A DNA stretch of 64,000 nucleotides from Rhodoplanes azumiensis (GCF_042682915.1 NZ_JBHUIW010000001.1:248001-312000), one strand, 5' to 3'; numbered from the stretch's first letter, positions 9,688 to 20,759 are shown. Notes: a model not told the origin generated them from the letters alone. Made by a program: numbers and translations.

Positions 9688-10553
9688 CGGCGCTCCTCCG
9701 CCTTCGCCGCGGTCCACAGCGCATCCATCTCGTCGAGCGTGGACTCGCTCGGCGTCTTGCCGCGCTCGGCGAGCGCACGCTCGATGAAGCGGAAGCGGCG
9801 CTCGAATTTCTGATTGGTCTCTCGAAGAACGCGCTCCGGATCGGCATCGAGATGGCGCGCCAGGTTGACGACGGCGAACAAGAGATCGCCGACCTCCGCG
9901 CCGGCATGCTCACGGTCGGCGGCGTCGAGCGCCGCCTCGATCTCGTCGGTCTCCTCGCGGATCTTCGCGATGACGGCACGCGGATCGTTCCAGTCGAAGC
10001 CGACCCGGCCGGCTTTTTGCTGCAGCTTCAGGGCGCGGGTGAGGGCGGGCAGGGCGGTCGGAACCCCTCCCAGCGCGCCCTGCTCGTCGCGATCGCTGCC
10101 ACGCGCCGCGCGCTCGGCCTTCTCCTCGGCCTTGATGCGCTCCCACAGGCCGGCCACCACGGCGGGCGTCTCCCCGGTGGCGTCACCGAACACATGCGGA
10201 TGCCGACGCAGCATCTTCCGGGTGATCGCCAAGACGACGTCACCGAAATCGAAGGCGCCTTGCTCCTCGGCCATGCGGGCGTGAAAGACCACCTGAAGCA
10301 GCAGATCGCCGAGCTCTTCGGCGAGGTCGGGAAGATTGTTCCGCGCGATCGCGTCGGCGACCTCGTAGGCTTCCTCGATCGTGTAGGGCGCGATCGACGA
10401 AAAGTCCTGGGCGAGATCCCAGGCGCAACCGGAGCCCGGCGTGCGTAGCGCCGCCATGATCCGGAGGAGCTGCGCGATGTCGCGCGACGGCGTCAAGGCG
10501 GGGATCGTCTCGTCGGGGTCCGACATGGCGGGGTCCATCACGGCGGGGTCCAT
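9684..10553 (-). CDS. mazG: Nucleoside triphosphate pyrophosphohydrolase MazG
   Basis: About 280-289 residues with two MazG folds. The first contains EEAYEVADAI and EELGDLLLQVVFHARM; the second contains EETDEIEAAL and EVGDLLFAVVNLARHL. These ExxE...ExxD sets bind Mg2+. The enzyme hydrolyses NTPs to NMP + PPi and clears abnormal nucleotides. The start is uncertain: ATG at 10553 overlaps the upstream stop as TGATG, while ATGs at 10538 and 10526 arise from a 15-bp tandem duplication. None has a ribosome site. The longest form is given because of the stop-start overlap. Confidence 0.9.
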   Translation of the reverse strand: MDPAVMDPAMSDPDETIPALTPSRDIAQLLRIMAALRTPGSGCAWDLAQDFSSIAPYTIEEAYEVADAIARNNLPDLAEELGDLLLQVVFHARMAEEQGAFDFGDVVLAITRKMLRRHPHVFGDATGETPAVVAGLWERIKAEEKAERAARGSDRDEQGALGGVPTALPALTRALKLQQKAGRVGFDWNDPRAVIAKIREETDEIEAALDAADREHAGAEVGDLLFAVVNLARHLDADPERVLRETNQKFERRFRFIERALAERGKTPSESTLDEMDALWTAAKAEERR

Positions 10554-10556
10554 CAC
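10527..10556. repeat. 15-bp tandem duplication carrying start codons
   Basis: GGCGGGGTCCATCAC is repeated exactly (10527-10541, 10542-10556). Each copy holds an in-frame minus-strand ATG for mazG, and the outer copy also holds the stop codon of the upstream MaoC-like gene. Confidence 0.9.
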
Positions 10557-11053
10557 GGCGGAAGCGTCCGGCAGCGGATCAGGACCATCCCGATCATGCT
10601 CATCACCACTTCGTCGCGCTGGTTCAGAACCTCGACGAAGGACCGTACCAGCCCGCGATCGGGTTTCGAGCGCGACCGCTCGGCCGACACCGTGGTGACC
10701 CGAATGCGCAGGGTGTCGCCGGGCCGGACCGGCTTGTTCCAGCGCAGCTCGTCGACCCCGGGGCTGGCGAGGCTCTGGGTCGCCGTCAGCCAGCCGTCTG
10801 CGAGCATCCGCATCGTCATGGCGGCGGTGTGCCAGCCCGACGCGATCAGTCCGCCGAAGGCGCCGTGCGCGGCGGCCTCCGGATCCGTGTGCATGGTCTG
10901 CGGATCGAAGCGGCGGGCGAATTCGACGATCTCGGCTTCGGTCACCGTGACGGCGCCGTACTCGTAGGTCCGCCCGGGGACGTAGTCCTCGAAGTGGCGG
11001 TCCGCGACCGGAACCGCAAAGTCCGATTGGCTCATTCCAGACTCGTTCGACAT
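10553..11053 (-). CDS. MaoC-like hotdog dehydratase
   Basis: 166 residues with a single hotdog fold of the MaoC/(R)-hydratase type. FDPQTMHTDPEAAA corresponds to the catalytic D-x4-H motif, and FGGLIASGWHTAAM to the following helix. PGDTLRIRVT and the C-terminal 'GxVLxxRC' strand are typical. It probably hydrates or dehydrates a CoA thioester; the substrate is unknown. The start could be 11053 (MSNESG) or 11035 (MSQSDF). Its stop overlaps the mazG start (TGATG), so the genes are cotranslated, though no functional link is obvious. Confidence 0.82.
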   Translation of the reverse strand: MSNESGMSQSDFAVPVADRHFEDYVPGRTYEYGAVTVTEAEIVEFARRFDPQTMHTDPEAAAHGAFGGLIASGWHTAAMTMRMLADGWLTATQSLASPGVDELRWNKPVRPGDTLRIRVTTVSAERSRSKPDRGLVRSFVEVLNQRDEVVMSMIGMVLIRCRTLPP

Positions 11054-11514
11054 GGCGTGTGCGGCCGGCACCATAGACGGCGGCGCGCACCGAGACGACC
11101 CCGCGATGCGCCGGTCCGACCAGCGATCCGCCGGCGCCGGCCGGCGATCGTCGGAGCGAGCCGGAATGTCTCGGCAATGTCTCGGCGCGGCCGAGGGAAC
11201 CGTCCCGGCCCGTCTCCATAATTCGCATAAGACATATTATGGAAATTCATTTTGGCCCGATAAATCAGGGAGATGGCGGCTCCCGGCCGCCCAATGGCGT
11301 CGCTCCGAGGCGTCTGCGCGGTGCTTGTTTTGCCCGGCGTGTTCAAAGGCCTGCTTCCGGTCCGCGATGCCGCCGCGCGTGATGACGCTGCGCGTGATGG
11401 CGCTCGCCGGCGTCACGGCGCGCAGCGCCGACGGACATCGGCGCGCAGACCATGGATTTGCCGGCCGCCGCGACTGCGGCTCGGGTCACTGCGCTTCGGC
11501 GGATCTGTCCGGCG
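11054..11514. other. Intergenic region with an AT-rich patch and a 15-bp duplication
   Basis: No convincing gene in these 460 bases. An AT-rich island at about 11218-11275 (around CATAAGACATATTATGG) stands out from the GC-rich surroundings and may carry promoters, perhaps for the minus-strand hydratase. GCGCGTGATGACGCT is followed by a near copy (11375-11389, 11390-11404; one mismatch), another 15-bp tandem duplication, here in non-coding DNA. Confidence 0.6.
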
Positions 11515-11730
11515 TCAGCCGGCGTCCTCGAGCGTGAACCCGACCTTCAGGGTCACCTGGAAATGCGCCACTTTGCCGTCCTCGATGTGGCCGCGGGTGC
11601 CGACCACCTCGAACCAGCGCATGTTGCGCAGCGTCTTGCCGGCCCGCGCGACGGCGTTGCGGATGGCGTCGTCGATGCTGTTCGGCGACGAGCCGACCAG
11701 CTCGACGAGCTTGTAGGTGTGATCCGTCAT
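11515..11730 (-). CDS. Dodecin (flavin-binding protein)
   Basis: 71 residues, the standard dodecin size. YKLVELVGSSPNSIDDAIRNAVARA and the conserved WFEVVGTRGHIEDGKVAHFQVTLKVGF (key W, the GHI segment and Q) are the dodecin signature. Dodecamers store FMN/FAD/riboflavin and protect against light. Start MTDHTY has AAGGGAG about 9 bases upstream. It is the last gene downstream of the pdh-lpd cluster. A role in buffering flavin for the adjacent FAD enzyme Lpd is a guess. Confidence 0.9.
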   Translation of the reverse strand: MTDHTYKLVELVGSSPNSIDDAIRNAVARAGKTLRNMRWFEVVGTRGHIEDGKVAHFQVTLKVGFTLEDAG

Positions 11731-11771
11731 CGGTCTCGCTCCCTTGCTTCGGCGGGTGCTCGGCACGCAGC

Positions 11772-11831
11772 TTGTTCGGCACACGCAGGTGTTCGGCACA
11801 CGGGTGTTCGGCACACGGGTGTTCGGCACGC
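11772..11831. repeat. Four 15-bp tandem units between lpd and dodecin
   Basis: Units 11772-11786 (diverged), 11787-11801, 11802-11816 and 11817-11831 share GTTCGGCAC at the same phase; the consensus is GGGTGTTCGGCACAC. It lies in the 155-base gap and is not translated by either neighbour. Confidence 0.9.
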
Positions 11832-11885
11832 CGGCCATCGTCGCGCCCAAAGGGAGCCCGGCGCGCGTGGCGCCGGGTCCGGAGA

Positions 11886-13307
11886 TCAGGCGTTGAGGAC
11901 GCGCCCATAGGCGTCGAGCACGGCCTCCTTCATCATCTCGGACAGGGTCGGATGCGGGAAGACCGTGTGCATCAGCTCTTCCTCGGTCGTCTCGAGGTTC
12001 ATCGCGACGACGTAGCCCTGGATCAGCTCGGTCACCTCGGCGCCGACCATGTGGGCGCCGAGGAGCTGGCCGGTCGTCTTGTCGAAGATCACCTTGACGA
12101 GGCCCTGGTCCTCGCCGAGCGCGATCGCCTTGCCGTTGCCGGCGAACGGGAAGCGGCCGACCCGGATGTCGCGCCCCTGCTCTTTCGCCTTCGCCTCCGT
12201 CAGCCCGACCGAGGCGATCTGCGGCGTGCAGTAGGTGCAGCCCGGAATCTTCGCCTTGTCGAGCGGATGCGGGTGCAGACCCTTGATCGCCTCGATGCAG
12301 ATGACGCCCTCGTGCTCGGCCTTGTGGGCCAGCATCGGCGGGCCGGCGACGTCGCCGATCGCGTAGACGCCCGGTACGTTGGTCTTGCCGAGCCCGTCGG
12401 TGACGATCGTGCCGCGGTCGGTCTTCACGCCGAGCTTCTCCAACCCGAGATTTTCCACGTTGCCGACGACGCCGACCGCGGAGATCACGCGATCGACCGT
12501 CAGGGTCTGAGTGCCGCCCTTGCCGTCGTCGATGGTCGCCGTGACGCTGTCGGCCTTCTTGTCGAGCTTGGTCACCTTCGCGCCGGTCAGGATCTTGAAG
12601 CCCTGCTTCTCGAACTGCTTTCGCGCGAACGCCGCGATCTCGGCGTCCTCGACGGGGAGGATCTGCGGCAGCACCTCGACGACCGTCACGTCGGCGCCCA
12701 TGGTGCGGTAGAACGAGGCGAACTCGATGCCGATCGCGCCGGAGCCGACGACGAGCAGCGACTTCGGCATCGTCTCCGGCACCATCGCCTCGAAATAGGT
12801 CCACACGAGCTTGCCGTCCGGCTCGAGGCCCGGCAGCACGCGCGGTCGCGCGCCGGTCGCCACGATGATGTGCTTGGCCTGATAGCTGCCCGGACCGAGC
12901 GCGCCCTTCGGCGCCTCGGTCTTCGACGCCGCGACCGTGACCTTGCCAGGCGCGTCGATCGTGGCGGCGCCCCAGATCACCGAGACCTTGTTCTTCTTCA
13001 TCAGGAAGCCGACGCCGTCGTTGAGGCGCTTCGACACGCCGCGTGAGCGCTTCACCACGGCGGCCGGATCGAACGACACGTTCTCGGCCTTCAGCCCGTA
13101 GACGTCCGGATGCTGCATGTAGTGATAGATCTCGGCCGAGCGCAGCAGCGCCTTGGTCGGGATGCAGCCCCAGTTCAGGCAGATGCCGCCGAGATGCGAC
13201 TTCTCGACGATCGCGGTCTTGAAGCCGAGCTGCGCGGCGCGGATCGCCGTGACGTAGCCGCCGGGGCCGGAGCCGATGATGATGACGTCGAAGGAGGTGT
13301 CGGACAT
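11886..13307 (-). CDS. lpd: Dihydrolipoyl dehydrogenase (E3)
   Basis: A 473-residue flavoprotein that reoxidises dihydrolipoamide with NAD+. The FAD-binding GSGPGGY is at residues 12-18, and the redox disulfide GGICLNWGCIPTK has Cys43 and Cys48. The NAD site is VGSGAIGIEF, the second FAD motif is VYAIGDVAG, and the C-terminal catalytic HPTLSE supplies the His-Glu pair. Downstream of pdhA-pdhB-pdhC, so it should serve the pyruvate dehydrogenase complex. Start MSDTSFD is preceded by AGAGAAG. Confidence 0.96.
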   Translation of the reverse strand: MSDTSFDVIIIGSGPGGYVTAIRAAQLGFKTAIVEKSHLGGICLNWGCIPTKALLRSAEIYHYMQHPDVYGLKAENVSFDPAAVVKRSRGVSKRLNDGVGFLMKKNKVSVIWGAATIDAPGKVTVAASKTEAPKGALGPGSYQAKHIIVATGARPRVLPGLEPDGKLVWTYFEAMVPETMPKSLLVVGSGAIGIEFASFYRTMGADVTVVEVLPQILPVEDAEIAAFARKQFEKQGFKILTGAKVTKLDKKADSVTATIDDGKGGTQTLTVDRVISAVGVVGNVENLGLEKLGVKTDRGTIVTDGLGKTNVPGVYAIGDVAGPPMLAHKAEHEGVICIEAIKGLHPHPLDKAKIPGCTYCTPQIASVGLTEAKAKEQGRDIRVGRFPFAGNGKAIALGEDQGLVKVIFDKTTGQLLGAHMVGAEVTELIQGYVVAMNLETTEEELMHTVFPHPTLSEMMKEAVLDAYGRVLNA

Positions 13308-13387
13308 TCGCTTCTCTGGTCGGCTGGTCCTCTCCGGGCGGAGAGGCGGCCCGCCGGGAGCGGCGGGCGCTTCGGGGGGACGAATTC

Positions 13388-13645
13388 TCAGCGCCGTTCC
13401 AAGGCCGCGACCCGGCGCTTGATCTCTTCGATGTCGGCCTTGAGGGTTTCGATGTCGGAAGAGTTTCGGGCCGTGAGACCGAGGCCGTAGGTCAGATACC
13501 CCTCGATCGCCTCGAGCTTCTCGCCGTGATGCGCCAGGGTCTCGCCTATCGTCTCGATGCGCCGGCCGAGATCCCGCTTGGTCTCGGCGATGTCCGCCTG
13601 GATTCGCTGCAGGATCGGGATGATGGCATCGCTCGGCTCGGTCAT
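13388..13645 (-). CDS. Small coiled-coil hypothetical protein
   Basis: 85 residues, almost entirely charged helix. Heptad-like stretches (LQRIQADIAETKRDLGRRIETIGE and IETLKADIEEIKRRVAALERR) predict a coiled coil. Function unknown. GGAG lies 8 bases before the ATG. Positioned between a membrane protein gene and lpd in the pdh cluster. Probably real given the ribosome site and codon use; no domain recognised. Confidence 0.6.
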   Translation of the reverse strand: MTEPSDAIIPILQRIQADIAETKRDLGRRIETIGETLAHHGEKLEAIEGYLTYGLGLTARNSSDIETLKADIEEIKRRVAALERR

Positions 13646-13727
13646 GCCGGTCTCCGGGGGTGCACATGGTGCGACATGGGCATCGCCGCGGGCGGGTGCA
13701 ACCGTTTCGTCCGCCCCGTCGCCTCGC

Positions 13728-14225
13728 TCACAGTGGCATGTCCTTGGCGCTCCTGACGCAGTCGGCGTTCAGCTCGGCGAAGATCGTGTCGGCGGCCTGG
13801 AAGCGGGTCGTGGCGTCGCCCGACCCGCCGCGCTCGCGGACGAGCGCCTCGAGCCGCCGCGACAGCTCCGTGTAGCGGGCCCGGATCGCCTCGTCGCGCA
13901 GATTGGCGAGATAGGTGCCCAGCGCTGCGAACTTCGCCACCGCAACCTCCGCCTCGGCCCGCTCTCGCCCGAGATCGGCGCCGGCCGGTGCGGCGCGCGC
14001 GGCGTCGGCCAAAAGACCCACGCGCACCTTCACGAGGAAATAGGCGTCGATGATCTCCTTGCAGGTCCGCATGTACTCGACGCGACCGACATTGCCCTGG
14101 ATGATGCCGACGAACTTGTTGTTGAGCCAGCCGTTGTAGATCGACGTGACGAGCGACAGCACGGCGATGGCCATCGGGAAGAAGGTCACCACCACGCTCT
14201 TCACGGTGCCGCCGCCGTCGCTCAT
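13728..14225 (-). CDS. Hypothetical single-span membrane protein
   Basis: 165 residues. One hydrophobic segment at about residues 11-29 (VVVTFFPMAIAVLSLVTSI) is followed by a helical, charged domain with two Cys residues (TCKEI, ADCVRS). Function unknown. The start follows AAAGGGCGGGGG. It sits 57 bases downstream of pdhC on the same strand, so it is probably cotranscribed with the pyruvate dehydrogenase genes. No family recognised. Confidence 0.65.
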   Translation of the reverse strand: MSDGGGTVKSVVVTFFPMAIAVLSLVTSIYNGWLNNKFVGIIQGNVGRVEYMRTCKEIIDAYFLVKVRVGLLADAARAAPAGADLGRERAEAEVAVAKFAALGTYLANLRDEAIRARYTELSRRLEALVRERGGSGDATTRFQAADTIFAELNADCVRSAKDMPL

Positions 14226-14282
14226 CGCCCCCGCCCTTTCAGCTTCCTTCGTGCCTCGAGCTGTGTCGCAAGCGACGCGCGA

Positions 14283-15650
14283 TCAAACCACCATCATCAC
14301 CGGGTTCTCGACGAAGCGCTTGACGGCGCCCAGGAACTCGGCGCCGAGCGCGCCGTCGACGGCGCGATGGTCGGTGGAGAGCGTGATCTTCATCTGGGTG
14401 GCGACCGCGATCGCGCCGTCCTTCACGACCGGCACCTGGGCGCCGGCGCCGACCGCCAGGATCGTCGCGTGTGGCGGGTTGATCACGGCGGCGAACTCCT
14501 CGATGCCGTACATGCCGAGATTGGACACCGCGGTGGCGCCGCCCTGATACTCCTCCGGCTTCAGCCGGCGCGCCCGCGCCCGCGTCGCAAAATCCTTCAT
14601 CTCGGCCGAAATGACCGAGAGCGACTTGGTGTCGGCGTTGCGTACCACCGGCGTGATAAGGCCGCCCGGGATCGCGACCGCCACGGCGACGTCGGCGGAT
14701 TTGTGCTTGAGGAGCCCCGCCTCCGTCCACGTCACGTTGGCGTCCGGCACGGTCTTGAGCCCCATCGCCAACGCCTTGATGACGAAGTCGTTGACCGACA
14801 GCTTCCAGGCGGGCTTGCCGTCCTGGTCCTTCGGGGCGGCGGCGTTGACGGCCTCGCGGGCGGCCAAGAGGCCGTCGATCGTGCAGGTGACGGTCAGGTA
14901 GAAATGGGGGATCGTCTGCTTCGCCACCTGCAGGCGCTGCGCGATGATGCGGCGCATCTGGTCGTGCGGGACGAACTCGTAGGAGCCCTCCGGATAGAGC
15001 GCCTTGATGGCCTCGTCGGAGGGGGCGAGCGCCGGCATCGGAGCCCCCGCCGGAGCGCCGGCCGGAGCCGCCGCGGCGGGCTTCAGGCCCTTGCCGCCGC
15101 GTGCCGCCTCGATGTCGCGGGCGACGACGCGCCCGTGCGGGCCCGAGCCCTCGACGCGGCCGAGATCGATGCCGGCCTCCTTGGCGAGCCGCCGGGCGAG
15201 CGGCGAGGCGAACTGCCGAGCGCCACCGTTCGCCCGAGGCGCGGCCGCCGAAGCAGAACCGACTGACGGAGCGGCAGTGGCAGGAGCCCCCTGCCCCAGC
15301 GCGGCGCTCCCTTGCGCGACGCTTTCGGCCGGCTTCGCATCGGCTTTCGGCGCCGCCGCCTTCGGCGCGTCCGCCTTGGCCCCCGCTGCGACTTGGGTGA
15401 CCACCTCACCTTCGACGGCGAGCACGGCGATCGGTGCATTGACGGCGACGTCGGCCGTGCCGGCCGGCACCAGGATCCGGGCGATCGTGCCCTCGTCGAC
15501 CGCCTCGTACTCCATCGTCGCCTTGTCGGTCTCGATCTCGGCGATGACGTCGCCGGAGCGCACCTTGTCGCCCTCCTTCTTGAGCCACTTGGCGAGGTTG
15601 CCCTTCTCCATCGTGGGCGAGAGCGCGGGCATCAGGATGTTGATGGGCAT
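14283..15650 (-). CDS. pdhC: Pyruvate dehydrogenase E2, dihydrolipoyllysine acetyltransferase
   Basis: A 455-residue E2 core. The lipoyl domain (residues 1-76) carries Lys43 in ETDKATME. A long Ala/Pro/Lys linker (about 80-145) contains pentad repeats KADAP-KAAAP-KADAK. The peripheral subunit-binding domain (about 149-187, SPLARRLAKEAGIDL) docks E1/E3. The catalytic domain ends with the DHRAVDG active-site motif. It transfers acetyl from lipoyl-Lys to CoA. Only one lipoyl domain, the usual alphaproteobacterial form. Directly follows the DUF5076 gene. Confidence 0.96.
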   Translation of the reverse strand: MPINILMPALSPTMEKGNLAKWLKKEGDKVRSGDVIAEIETDKATMEYEAVDEGTIARILVPAGTADVAVNAPIAVLAVEGEVVTQVAAGAKADAPKAAAPKADAKPAESVAQGSAALGQGAPATAAPSVGSASAAAPRANGGARQFASPLARRLAKEAGIDLGRVEGSGPHGRVVARDIEAARGGKGLKPAAAAPAGAPAGAPMPALAPSDEAIKALYPEGSYEFVPHDQMRRIIAQRLQVAKQTIPHFYLTVTCTIDGLLAAREAVNAAAPKDQDGKPAWKLSVNDFVIKALAMGLKTVPDANVTWTEAGLLKHKSADVAVAVAIPGGLITPVVRNADTKSLSVISAEMKDFATRARARRLKPEEYQGGATAVSNLGMYGIEEFAAVINPPHATILAVGAGAQVPVVKDGAIAVATQMKITLSTDHRAVDGALGAEFLGAVKRFVENPVMMVV

Positions 15651-15754
15651 CGGGAGTGTCTTCCAGTTGGGCGCGACGGTCGGCGCCGGTGTCGCGGGGC
15701 GCCGTCTCGGATCGGGCGCGGCCGGGACGAGCCGGCCGCGGAACGCGGCGCGCG

Positions 15755-16258
15755 TCAGCGCGTCCGGGCGCGCGGCGCCGGCTTCTTCGCGACGGGCTTG
15801 GCCTTCGCCGGTGTCTTGCTCGCCTTGGCGGCGACGGGCTTCGCCGCCGGCTTCTTGGCCGGCGTCTTCGTGGCGGCCGTGGCCTTCGCCGGAGCGCGAT
15901 TTCCGGCCGGGGCGGCCGCGGCCTTGCGAGCCGGCGATTTTCGCGGCGTGGCCGGGCGCGGTGGCGGCGTGTCGTCGATCTCGCGGGCACCGAGGTCGGC
16001 CGCGTAGGCCTCCTCGATCTCGGCCAGCGCCTCGGCCTCGGTGAGATCGGTCTCCAGCGAGTAGATCTGCGCGAGCTTGCGGGTGATCTCGGCAAGCACC
16101 TCGCCCCAGGTCGCGGGATCGTTGAACGCGTGACGGGCCGTGACGAACAATTCGTCGTCGATCAGCCCGGCCCGAAGGATCTCGACGCCGCCGTTGGCGA
16201 GCGCGTCCTCGGCGATCGGCAGCGCGTGGTAGAGGGAGTCGTCCTTGGAGCGGGCCAT
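15755..16258 (-). CDS. DUF5076-family protein with a histone-H1-like Lys/Ala/Pro tail
   Basis: 167 residues. Residues 1 to about 95 (ALPIAEDALANGGVEILRAGLID...FNDPATWGEVLAEITRKLAQIYS...) match DUF5076, a short protein of unknown function commonly encoded between pdhB and pdhC in rhizobia. Residues from about 100 to 167 are a basic, low-complexity tail with KPAAKPVAAK-type repeats, like histone H1 or bacterial H1-like proteins; most relatives I know end near residue 100. The start is 4 bases after the pdhB stop, so it is tightly coupled. The tail could bind nucleic acid or the acidic PDH surface; this is inference. Confidence 0.85.
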   Translation of the reverse strand: MARSKDDSLYHALPIAEDALANGGVEILRAGLIDDELFVTARHAFNDPATWGEVLAEITRKLAQIYSLETDLTEAEALAEIEEAYAADLGAREIDDTPPPRPATPRKSPARKAAAAPAGNRAPAKATAATKTPAKKPAAKPVAAKASKTPAKAKPVAKKPAPRARTR

Positions 16259-16262
16259 GGCG

Positions 16263-17642
<1,380 letters not shown>

Positions 17643-17678
17643 GGGGGTTCGACCCTCGTTGTCCGGATGGCGCCGCGA

Positions 17679-18722
17679 TCAGCGCAGGATGTCGGTGTAG
17701 AGCTCGGAGGCGTCCGGCTCCGGATCGTAGGTCGCGAACTCGGCGGCCTCGTTGACGATCTTGCGCACGTCCGCGTCCATCGCCTTGAGCGCGTCCTCGT
17801 CGGCCCAGCCATGGGCGAGGATGCGGGCGCGCGACTGCTCGATCGGATCGCTCTCGATCCGGACCTTCTCGACCTCCTCGCGGGTGCGGTACTTGGCCGG
17901 ATCGGACATCGAATGGCCGCGATACCGGTAGGTCTTCATCTCCAGAATGTACGGCCCCTGCCCGCTGCGGCAGTATTCGAGCACGCGGTCGCCGGCGGCC
18001 TTGACGGCGCGCACGTCCATGCCGTCGACCAGCTCGCCCGGAATGTTGAACGAGGCGCCGCGCTTGGAGAGATCGACCTGGGCCGAGGCGCGCTGCACCG
18101 ACGTGCCCATGGCGTAGCGGTTGTTCTCGATGATGTAGACGACGGGCAGCTTCCACAGCGCCGCCATGTTGAAGCTCTCGTAGACCTGGCCCTGGTTGGC
18201 GGCGCCGTCGCCGAAATAGGTCAGGCAGACGTTCCCGTTCTCACGATACTTGTTGGCGAAGGCGAGCCCGGTGCCGAGCGACACCTGGGCGCCGACGATG
18301 CCGTGGCCGCCGTAGAAATGCTTCTCGCGGCTGAACATGTGCATCGAGCCGCCCTTGCCTTTGGAGTAGCCGCCGCGCCGTCCGGTCAGCTCCGCCATCA
18401 CGCCGCGCGGATCCATGCCGCAGGCGAGCATGTGGCCGTGGTCGCGATAGCCGGTGATGACTTGGTCGCCCTCCTTCATGGCGAGCTGCATGCCCACCAC
18501 GACGGCCTCCTGGCCGATGTAGAGATGGCAGAAGCCGCCGATGAGCCCCATCCCGTACAGCTGGCCGGACTTCTCCTCGAAGCGGCGGATCAGCAGCATG
18601 TCGCGATACGCTTTCAGATCCGCGTCGCGGCCGAGCTCCTGCACGGGAGAAGCATCTATGGGCAGGATCGACGGCCGGCTGGTCGGCGCAGGCGTGTCGG
18701 CGACTTTCTTTTGGGAAGCCAT
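17679..18722 (-). CDS. pdhA: Pyruvate dehydrogenase E1 alpha subunit
   Basis: 347 residues. The ThDP-binding motif GDGAANQGQVYESFNMAALW...ENN is complete. RRFEEKSGQLYGMGLIGGFCHLYIGQEAV and the phosphorylation-loop-like YRGHSMSDPAKYR are typical of E1 alpha. It forms an alpha2-beta2 E1 with PdhB. The first gene of the pdh cluster proper; it follows ftsB and eno, the standard rhizobial order. Confidence 0.97.
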   Translation of the reverse strand: MASQKKVADTPAPTSRPSILPIDASPVQELGRDADLKAYRDMLLIRRFEEKSGQLYGMGLIGGFCHLYIGQEAVVVGMQLAMKEGDQVITGYRDHGHMLACGMDPRGVMAELTGRRGGYSKGKGGSMHMFSREKHFYGGHGIVGAQVSLGTGLAFANKYRENGNVCLTYFGDGAANQGQVYESFNMAALWKLPVVYIIENNRYAMGTSVQRASAQVDLSKRGASFNIPGELVDGMDVRAVKAAGDRVLEYCRSGQGPYILEMKTYRYRGHSMSDPAKYRTREEVEKVRIESDPIEQSRARILAHGWADEDALKAMDADVRKIVNEAAEFATYDPEPDASELYTDILR

Positions 18723-18819
18723 CGTGACCTCGGGGTGTGGCGACGAACGATCAACCCCATAGCCGAATTCGGGACGCTACGAAAGGACGGTCCGGACGTC
18801 GAAACCTGTGCTGATTTTT

Positions 18820-18848
18820 CATATGTGGCTTGGGCTTGCAGGGAGCAA
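18820..18848 (-). promoter_or_regulatory. Possible promoter for the pdh operon
   Basis: On the minus strand TTGCTC (18843-18848), 17 bases, then CATATG (18820-18825), in the AT-richer gap between ftsB and pdhA, about 100 bases before the pdhA start. The hexamers match the consensus only partly. Plausible by position. Confidence 0.3.
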
Positions 18849-18877
18849 GCCATGCCACCACCGACCGCCGTGGCGGA

Positions 18878-19195
18878 TCAGCGCGGCTTGACGATCATCA
18901 CGATGTCGCGGCGATCGACATAGTTGAGCAGCGACCGCGCCCGCTCGTCCAGCAGGTCGGGATCCAGGCTTTCGGATTTCAGCAGCGCGACGCGCCGCTG
19001 CCAGACCTCGCGCTCCGCCTTCGCAACTGCGAGATCGGCGGTCAGCTCGGCGATCTGGGCATCGAGATCCTTGCGCGCGTTGATGCCGCGGTTGCCCGTG
19101 TAGGCGTTGATTCCGAAATAGCCGATCATCAGCGATGCCAGCACGTAAAGGCAGAGCGCCGTGACGATCGATCTTATACGCGGACGCGACACCAT
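18878..19195 (-). CDS. ftsB: Septum formation initiator FtsB/DivIC family protein
   Basis: 105 residues: a short basic N-terminus, one membrane helix at about residues 10-29 (VTALCLYVLASLMIGYFGI), then a coiled coil (DLDAQIAELTADLAVAKAEREVWQRRVALL) and a short C-terminal tail. This is the FtsB/DivIC layout; the protein links FtsL and FtsQ in the division complex. It lies between eno and pdhA as usual in alphaproteobacteria. Confidence 0.9.
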   Translation of the reverse strand: MVSRPRIRSIVTALCLYVLASLMIGYFGINAYTGNRGINARKDLDAQIAELTADLAVAKAEREVWQRRVALLKSESLDPDLLDERARSLLNYVDRRDIVMIVKPR

Positions 19196-19255
19196 GATGG
19201 GCTCATAGGGCGCCGCTTCCGTTAAAATGCGGTTTAATCCGTGCCGGAACGGCAG

Positions 19256-19280
19256 AAAGCCGGCGCAAAGCGCCGGCTTT
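19256..19280. terminator. Hairpin between eno and ftsB
   Basis: AAAGCCGGCGC (19256-19266) and GCGCCGGCTTT (19270-19280) pair perfectly around AAA. On the minus strand, the direction of eno and ftsB, it ends in only a three-T tract; on the plus strand it is followed by a looser T-rich stretch. Likely a partial terminator or attenuator after eno. Confidence 0.55.
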
Positions 19281-19324
19281 CGTGTCTTTTCGGTCGCTGA
19301 AGCGGCCGCGTCGTGCGGATCGGA

Positions 19325-20608
<1,284 letters not shown>

Positions 20609-20759
20609 CAATGGCTCCCGCATGGCTTGTCTGGGGGGTGCAGGTGTCTTAACAGGCCGAACCGTACCGGCCAAGCGTCCTCGGCGCATGCCGCGGCATC
20701 ATGCTCGATGCTCGCGCACGCCGAGCCATCATGGTCGCCCCGCGCGACCGGAGAACGAC

